Source: Puniceicoccales bacterium (lineage in GTDB: Bacteria; Verrucomicrobiota; Verrucomicrobiia; Opitutales; UBA953). From it: a DNA stretch of 9,466 bases. A program made the position numbers and the translations under genes. Below the pieces are notes generated by a model. It worked only from the letters and a program-made list of their open reading frames with translations, made no database searches and had not been told where the DNA came from. Positions 5,465 through 9,466 of this stretch are shown piece by piece. The stretch lies in the NCBI GenBank assembly GCA_031289285.1, contig JAITPT010000144.1:1-9466 (forward strand). Reading direction: 5' to 3'. The first letter of the stretch is position 1. Each line of letters begins with the position of its first letter.

Positions 5465-7357
5465 ATGCGAAGTTTCAGCGCAAAACAATTTTTCACAGCG
5501 GCGGTCTTGCTTGCCGCCATTCTCGCGTCTGCGGTGTGGCTGCGTTTTGAGCGGCTCGGCGAAAAGCCGCTCCACTCCGACGAGGCGGTGCAAGCCTACA
5601 AAGTCGGGGAATTGCTTGCGGGGAAAGGCTACCGCTACGACCCGGGCGACCACCACGGTCCCGTGATGTATTACGCAAGCGAGCTTGTTTGCGAGGGCGC
5701 GGGACAGGGGAGTTTCGCGGAGATGACGGCGGATGTGCTGCGCGCACCACAGGCATTCGCAGGGGTGGTGCTTGTGTTTTTGCCGCTGTTGTTGTGGCGG
5801 CGGCGGAAGGCGACGGCGGCGGGTGGCGCGGGGATGTTGACGGGCGGCGGCAGCGGTGGTGGTGGCGGGAGCGCGGCGTTCGCGGGGGTGGGGTTGGTGC
5901 CTGTGCTCGCGGCGGCGGCGTTTGCGGCGACCTCGCCAGTGGCGGTCTATTACTCACGGTATTTTATACAGGAGACTATCTTCGTCGCGTGTTTCTGGTT
6001 TGCCGTAGTTTTGATTTGGCGGGCAGCAGGAAATGTGGCGGAGAACGGCGACTGGGGCGGCGGCGGCGTTGGCGACGGCGGCGTTGTTGGTGGGCGGGTG
6101 TCGCGGCGGACGCTGGTGTTGGTGGCGTCGGCGGGGGTGCTCTTCGGGTTGGCCGTCGCGCTGAAGGAGACGTGGCCGTTGATGATTGCGGCGGCAGGCG
6201 CGGGGACGGTGGCAGCGGTTTTGCTCCCGCGCTTGTTTCCCAAGAAGTTTGCCGAGGAAGGCAGCAGCGTGGCAACGGGGCAAACGGCGACGGCGGCGTT
6301 GTCGGCGACGGCGCGGGTGCGGGCGATTTTGCGGGCGGCGGTTTTGCCGACGCTGGTGTTTGGGGCGGTGGCAGTGGGCGTCGCGGAACTTTTCTTTTCG
6401 TCTTTCGGCACAAATTGGCAGGGCGTCGTCAACTCGGTGATGGCGTTTTTCAGCTACGCCGGACGCGCCGCCGGACAGGGGCACGAGAAGCCGTTCGGCT
6501 ATTATTTGCCGCTGCTCTTCGACGCGAAGCCGCTGGCGTTTGACGTCTTGTCGCTCTTCGGGGCGCGGACATACGCGCTGCGAAACGGCTTCGGGCCGCC
6601 GTCGGGGCTGCGCGAATTGTTTCCCGCGCTGGGCTGCATCCTCGCGCTGGGGATGTTGCCCGTCAAAAATGTGTGGCGCAGCGGAGAGCGGCAGGTCGCA
6701 GTGTTTGCGCTGACGGTAGGCGCGGCGTTGCTGCTCCTCTACTCGCTCATCGCCTACAAAACGCCGTGGTTGGTGGTCGGCATTTTGCCAGCGATGTGGC
6801 TGGCAGCAGGGCTGGGCGTGGCGACGTTCGGGCGGTGGCTCGCACAAGGCAGCAGGAGCGTGGCGCGGGTCGCGGGGTTGACAGTGGCAGGAGTCGCGCT
6901 GGCAGCAGTGTTTCTGGCACAGTGGAAATCGGCAGAGTTTTTGTCGAAACGTTTTCCGGCTGACGCAGAGCGCAACCCGCTCGCATACGTCCACACGACG
7001 GACGGGATAGGCGACATCGCAAAGCGCGCCGCGCAGATGGCGGAGTTTGCGCCTGCGGGGGAAGCGGTTTTTGCCCGTGTCTATGCGGCGGAGTATTGGC
7101 CGCTGCCTTGGTATTTGCGGGAGTGGGAATTTCTCGACGGGAGGAAGCGCGTGGGTTTCTGGGTGAACGCCGAGTCCGACCCTTCGCCAGCACTGGACGC
7201 CCCCATCGTCATCACCGACGCCAGCACCGAGGAAGCAGTTAGCAAACGTCTGCGGGAGACTTACACGGGGCCAGACTTTTTGAGTCTGCGCATCGGGACG
7301 ATGTTGTATGTGCGTTACCGGAAAGACCTCATGGATAAAATCGCGGCGAAGAAGTAG
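5465..7357 (+). CDS. Agl23/TIGR03663-like GT-C membrane protein
   Basis: This 630-residue polytopic membrane protein resembles the Agl23 (TIGR03663) family, related to GT-C glycosyltransferases of the PMT/ArnT type that use lipid-linked sugars. After a first membrane helix (about 10-26) comes the acidic loop motif LHSDEAVQAY (36-45), then RYDPGDHHGPVMYY (57-70). Later landmarks are YYSRYFIQE (162-170), a helix-rich core to about 487, and a soluble C-terminal part with EYWPLPWYLREWEF (543-556). Two Gly-rich stretches (119-137 and 196-211) lie in loops and look like insertions. The frame is open back to 5270, but that extension is Gly/Ala low-complexity and overlaps fabG, so I take the ATG at 5465 directly before the first helix. 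It is probably a single-gene transcript, divergent from fabG. The donor, acceptor and even transferase activity are unproven. Confidence 0.87.
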   Translation: MRSFSAKQFFTAAVLLAAILASAVWLRFERLGEKPLHSDEAVQAYKVGELLAGKGYRYDPGDHHGPVMYYASELVCEGAGQGSFAEMTADVLRAPQAFAGVVLVFLPLLLWRRRKATAAGGAGMLTGGGSGGGGGSAAFAGVGLVPVLAAAAFAATSPVAVYYSRYFIQETIFVACFWFAVVLIWRAAGNVAENGDWGGGGVGDGGVVGGRVSRRTLVLVASAGVLFGLAVALKETWPLMIAAAGAGTVAAVLLPRLFPKKFAEEGSSVATGQTATAALSATARVRAILRAAVLPTLVFGAVAVGVAELFFSSFGTNWQGVVNSVMAFFSYAGRAAGQGHEKPFGYYLPLLFDAKPLAFDVLSLFGARTYALRNGFGPPSGLRELFPALGCILALGMLPVKNVWRSGERQVAVFALTVGAALLLLYSLIAYKTPWLVVGILPAMWLAAGLGVATFGRWLAQGSRSVARVAGLTVAGVALAAVFLAQWKSAEFLSKRFPADAERNPLAYVHTTDGIGDIAKRAAQMAEFAPAGEAVFARVYAAEYWPLPWYLREWEFLDGRKRVGFWVNAESDPSPALDAPIVITDASTEEAVSKRLRETYTGPDFLSLRIGTMLYVRYRKDLMDKIAAKK

Positions 7358-7390
7358 GGGCGCGGCGCGGGGCGTGTGCGGGAAAGGGGC

Positions 7391-7475
7391 GGTAAGAGGG
7401 TGGGGCGATAAGAGAGTGGGGAGGGTGAGGGTGAGGAGGGTGAGGGTGAGGGTGAGGTGTGGGTGGGAGGGAGGT
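7391..7475. repeat. G-rich minisatellite between convergent genes
   Basis: Two imperfect 17-bp copies (GGTAAGAGGGTGGGGCG at 7391-7407 and ATAAGAGAGTGGGGAGG at 7408-7424) pass into several GGGTGA hexamers (about 7423-7456) and then GGGTGGGAGGGAGG. It fills most of the gap between the ends of the Agl23-like gene and araD. No hairpin-plus-T terminator is seen. The G runs on the plus strand could form a G-quadruplex in the Agl23-like transcript. Confidence 0.75.
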
Positions 7476-7478
7476 GTG

Positions 7479-8183
7479 TTAGCGTTGGCCGTAGTAGGCG
7501 TTTGCGCCGTGTTTGCGGGAGAAATGTTTGTCGAGCAAATGCGCGGGAACGGGTGGCGCGTCGGGATTTAGCGAGAGAGTGCGCAGGGCCATGTCGGCGA
7601 CAATTTCCAGAGCAAGTGCCCGCTCTACCGCCGCGCCGCCAAACTCGCCCCAGACGAACGGGCCGTGGTTGCGCACCAAGACCGCCGAGACCTTGAAGGG
7701 GTTAATGTTGTCACGTTGAAAACGCTCAACAATCACTTTGCCAGTCTCCCATTCGTAAGCACCGCCAACTTCTGCGGCAGTCATCTCGCGGGTCACTGGC
7801 ACCGCGCCGTGAAAGTAGTCGCAATGCGTGGTGCCCAAACAGGGGAGATCGCGACCAGCTTGCGCAAAGGCGACCGCACTGCGCGAGTGCGTGTGAACAA
7901 CCGAACGGACACCGGGAAAATGCAGATAGAGGTAGCGGTGCGTCGGCGTGTCGGAGGAAGGACGTAGTTTGCCCTCAACGACTTTTCCCTCGAAGTCGAG
8001 CACCACAATATCTTGAAGCACAAGGCGCGAGTAATCCACCCCGCTGGGCTTAATAGCGAAAACGCGATTGAGCGGGTCGGCGACAGAGACGTTGCCGAAG
8101 GTGAGGTCAACAAGTCCCGTTTTGGGGAGGGAGAGATTGGCAAAAAGGCATTCTTCTTGGATAGCGCGATAGGTGTTGCTCAT
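7479..8183 (-). CDS. araD: L-ribulose-5-phosphate 4-epimerase
   Basis: This 234-residue class II aldolase-family enzyme interconverts L-ribulose-5-phosphate and D-xylulose-5-phosphate by a retro-aldol route with a bound divalent metal. Motifs line up along the whole E. coli AraD: TFGNVS (28-33), IKPSGVDY (44-51), SSDTPTH (76-82), metal-binding HTHS (His97 and His99), HCDYF with Asp122, YEWETG (143-148), His173 in NHGPF, and the terminal LLDKHFSRKHGANAYYGQ with the catalytic tyrosine at 230/231. The ATG at 8183 matches the family length; upstream in-frame sequence belongs to a repeat. No araA or araB is adjacent, so the pathway (L-arabinose, or L-ascorbate/L-xylulose as in UlaF and SgbE) cannot be fixed from context. 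A CGAAG-TGT-CTTCG hairpin (8191-8203) lies just before the start. Confidence 0.95.
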   Translation of the reverse strand: MSNTYRAIQEECLFANLSLPKTGLVDLTFGNVSVADPLNRVFAIKPSGVDYSRLVLQDIVVLDFEGKVVEGKLRPSSDTPTHRYLYLHFPGVRSVVHTHSRSAVAFAQAGRDLPCLGTTHCDYFHGAVPVTREMTAAEVGGAYEWETGKVIVERFQRDNINPFKVSAVLVRNHGPFVWGEFGGAAVERALALEIVADMALRTLSLNPDAPPVPAHLLDKHFSRKHGANAYYGQR

Positions 8184-8239
8184 TGTGCTACGAAGTGTCT
8201 TCGAGCCGTGCTCGCGCCGCAACAACCAAATCACCGCTG

Positions 8240-8474
8240 CTATCAAAAAGGGACAGACCCTTTTTTGTTTGACTCTTGTTATATTGAAGCACCGAGCGCA
8301 GCGGGGTTCGGACGCAGTTGCTTCGTTGCGATGCCGCAATGCAGCGATGCCACAACATCACTCTGTCGCGATGTCGCCATGTCGCACAACGAATACAAAT
8401 CGCGCAGTTCCTCACTGCGTCGCCCAGATGAGAGACGAATGCCGCTCCGCAGAGGATTGTTCGTTTTCTCACCA
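8240..8474 (-). repeat. REP-containing repeat, copy 1 (between RAYT and araD)
   Basis: This 235-bp unit has a close relative directly beside it. Read from the left it holds CTATC, a perfect REP-like palindrome (arms AAAAAGGG and CCCTTTTT around ACAGA, 8245-8266), GTTTGAC, GAGCGCAGCGG, a stretch rich in GCGATGTC-like words (about 8326-8390), and GAATACAAATCGC to GACGAATGCCGCTCCGC. Its minus strand can encode LRSGIRLSSGRRSEELRDLYSL, written here as LRSGIRLSSG and RRSEELRDLYSL, a relative of the transposase C-terminus, but this is repeat sequence rather than a gene. Confidence 0.85.
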
Positions 8475-8694
8475 CTATCAAAAAGGGACAGACCCTTTTT
8501 TGTTTGACTTCCGTTATATCGAAACACAGAGCGCAGCGGAATTCGGACGCGGTTACTTCGTTTCAATGTCGCGATGTCACTACATCACTCCGTCGTCATG
8601 CCACGTAGCGAATACAAATCGCTCAACCCTTCACTGTCTCGCTCGGACGAGGGACGAATGCCACTCCGCAAACGATTGCCCGTCTTCTCGCGGT
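8475..8694 (-). repeat. REP-containing repeat, copy 2 (overlaps RAYT 3' end)
   Basis: This is the second copy of the unit. It begins with the same CTATC and perfect palindrome (8480-8501) and aligns with copy 1 to about 8694, with an internal deletion in the GCGATGTC-rich part. The last third of the copy lies inside the transposase gene and encodes its final 30 or so residues. Confidence 0.85.
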
Positions 8695-9466
8695 ATTGTT
8701 GCAGGTGCGCTTCAACAAACTCTTTGCTCCCAATCACCGCACCCTTCGTGAGCCAGCGAAATTGCTCCCACAAACGCTCTGGCAACGGAAGGGCACCATC
8801 AGACTCAGCAACCGCTTGCGCAGCCTCCGTGGAGAGACGCGCTGCTTTGCTGTCGCCGCGCTTCATCGTCGCGCCTTTGCTAAACAGCGCGACGCGGTAA
8901 GCCGCCAGCATCTCCGCATCAGAGCGGTTCTCACCGACGACGCCCAGCGCACGACGCAGCCCTTGCACGATTGCTCCGCCTGTGCTCACTGCCTCGGAGT
9001 AGCCGCACCAGCGGTAGTCTTTCGGGTCTTGCGTCAGACCAGCGCGGACAGGGTTCAGGTCAATATACGAGGCAACCGCGAGCGACGCAAAATGGTGATT
9101 GCCCTCGACGATGACGCTTGTGAAACGCTCCGACCAGAGTGTTCCTTGGCGAGCATGGTTTTTGTTATACCAGATGGAGAAACGTTGCTTGAAGAGCTTC
9201 ATGAACGCCGATAGGTTGCCCATGCGGCGCAACAGCTTCTGGCGTTCCGCCTCGGCGACATCGCCGCCCGCTTTGAAGGCTGCCTCCATGACGACGAGCC
9301 GTGCAAGCACGTGTGGCGTCGGCTGCGGATACAGGACGCGGTAGCGGCGCAGCAGTTCCTCGTCGGAGATGTTCTCCTGTTTGGGCACGCGCACGAGCAC
9401 GTGAAAGTGATTGCTCATTAGAGCGTATGTGAGCACCTGAACGCCGCAGAAGTCTGCGACCTGATG
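8585..9466 (-). CDS. REP-associated tyrosine transposase (RAYT), N-terminus beyond window
   Basis: This is a single-domain HUH (Y1) transposase of the IS200-related TnpA-REP class, which acts on REP palindromes in single-stranded DNA. The frame is open to the window edge; about 294 residues are visible and roughly the first 40-50 are missing. Numbering from the in-frame GTG at 9436, which is probably not the true start, the HUH motif is His10-Phe-His12 in ALMSNHFHVL and the catalytic tyrosine is Tyr90 in SIWYNKNHARQGTLW. The hallmark YIDLNPVRAGL is at 124-134, YRWCGYS at 141-147 and VIGSKEFVE at 234-242. All catalytic residues visible are intact. The tail from about residue 251 is encoded by repeat copy 2 and has no counterpart in the core family. 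The TGA at 8585-8587 ends the gene. Neighbouring REP-like palindromes support the RAYT assignment. Confidence 0.9.
   Translation of the reverse strand, partial: HQVADFCGVQVLTYALMSNHFHVLVRVPKQENISDEELLRRYRVLYPQPTPHVLARLVVMEAAFKAGGDVAEAERQKLLRRMGNLSAFMKLFKQRFSIWYNKNHARQGTLWSERFTSVIVEGNHHFASLAVASYIDLNPVRAGLTQDPKDYRWCGYSEAVSTGGAIVQGLRRALGVVGENRSDAEMLAAYRVALFSKGATMKRGDSKAARLSTEAAQAVAESDGALPLPERLWEQFRWLTKGAVIGSKEFVEAHLQQYREKTGNRLRSGIRPSSERDSEGLSDLYSLRGMTTE

Noticed and set aside
5281..5520. N-terminal extension of fabG
   Set aside because: The extra 80 residues are Pro/Arg-rich, absent from the family, and would overlap the divergent gene.
5689..6994. Long open frames overlapping the Agl23-like gene on both strands
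   Set aside because: They are Arg/Pro- or Gly-rich shadows of a GC-rich gene without motifs.
8191..8203. Regulatory hairpin before araD (CGAAG-TGT-CTTCG)
   Set aside because: A 5-bp stem is short enough to arise by chance, and no regulator context is visible; mentioned only within the araD entry.
8184..8339. Upstream start for araD
   Set aside because: The extension is encoded by the REP-containing repeat, and family alignment begins at the ATG at 8183.
8013..8751. Plus-strand open frames over the REP copies
   Set aside because: Their Ser/Arg/Cys-rich products come from the repeats and run antisense to araD and the transposase.

Overview
The window looks like a chromosomal segment of a GC-rich bacterium, most likely Verrucomicrobiota of the Opitutae type. 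This is inferred from three things: a fabG-acpP-fabF block, an Agl23/TIGR03663-like GT-C membrane protein of a kind I associate with archaea and Opitutus-like bacteria, and an absence of clear Shine-Dalgarno sequences before the starts that can be examined. No rRNA, tRNA or CRISPR array was seen.

Layout. Positions 1-1211 hold no credible gene. They form an AT-richer, repeat-built region with a 14-G run, several copies of a small REP-like palindrome, and a tandem array of four units of about 150 bp (451-1031). From 5280 leftward to 1212, five genes lie on the minus strand: fabG, acpP, fabF (fatty-acid elongation), then a TfoX N-terminal-domain protein and a Tat-exported putative (beta/alpha)-barrel hydrolase, the last two overlapping by one base. 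Divergent from fabG, on the plus strand, is a 630-residue Agl23-like membrane protein (5465-7357). It converges with araD (L-ribulose-5-phosphate 4-epimerase, minus, 7479-8183). At the right edge is a REP-associated tyrosine transposase (RAYT, minus, N-terminus cut by the window end), followed by two diverged copies of a repeat of about 220-235 bp lying between it and araD.

How the parts relate. FabG (3-ketoacyl-ACP reductase) and FabF (3-ketoacyl-ACP synthase II) both act on acyl chains carried by AcpP, so these three genes form a functional unit. The most interesting relation is between the two ends of the window. The palindrome downstream of the RAYT has the same core and the same 5' flank (AAGTCAAAC) as the palindromes repeated in the left region 7 kb away. 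The window therefore seems to contain a RAYT and a set of its presumed REP elements, some as an inverted pair, some expanded in a larger tandem unit, and one fused into the 3' end of the transposase gene itself.
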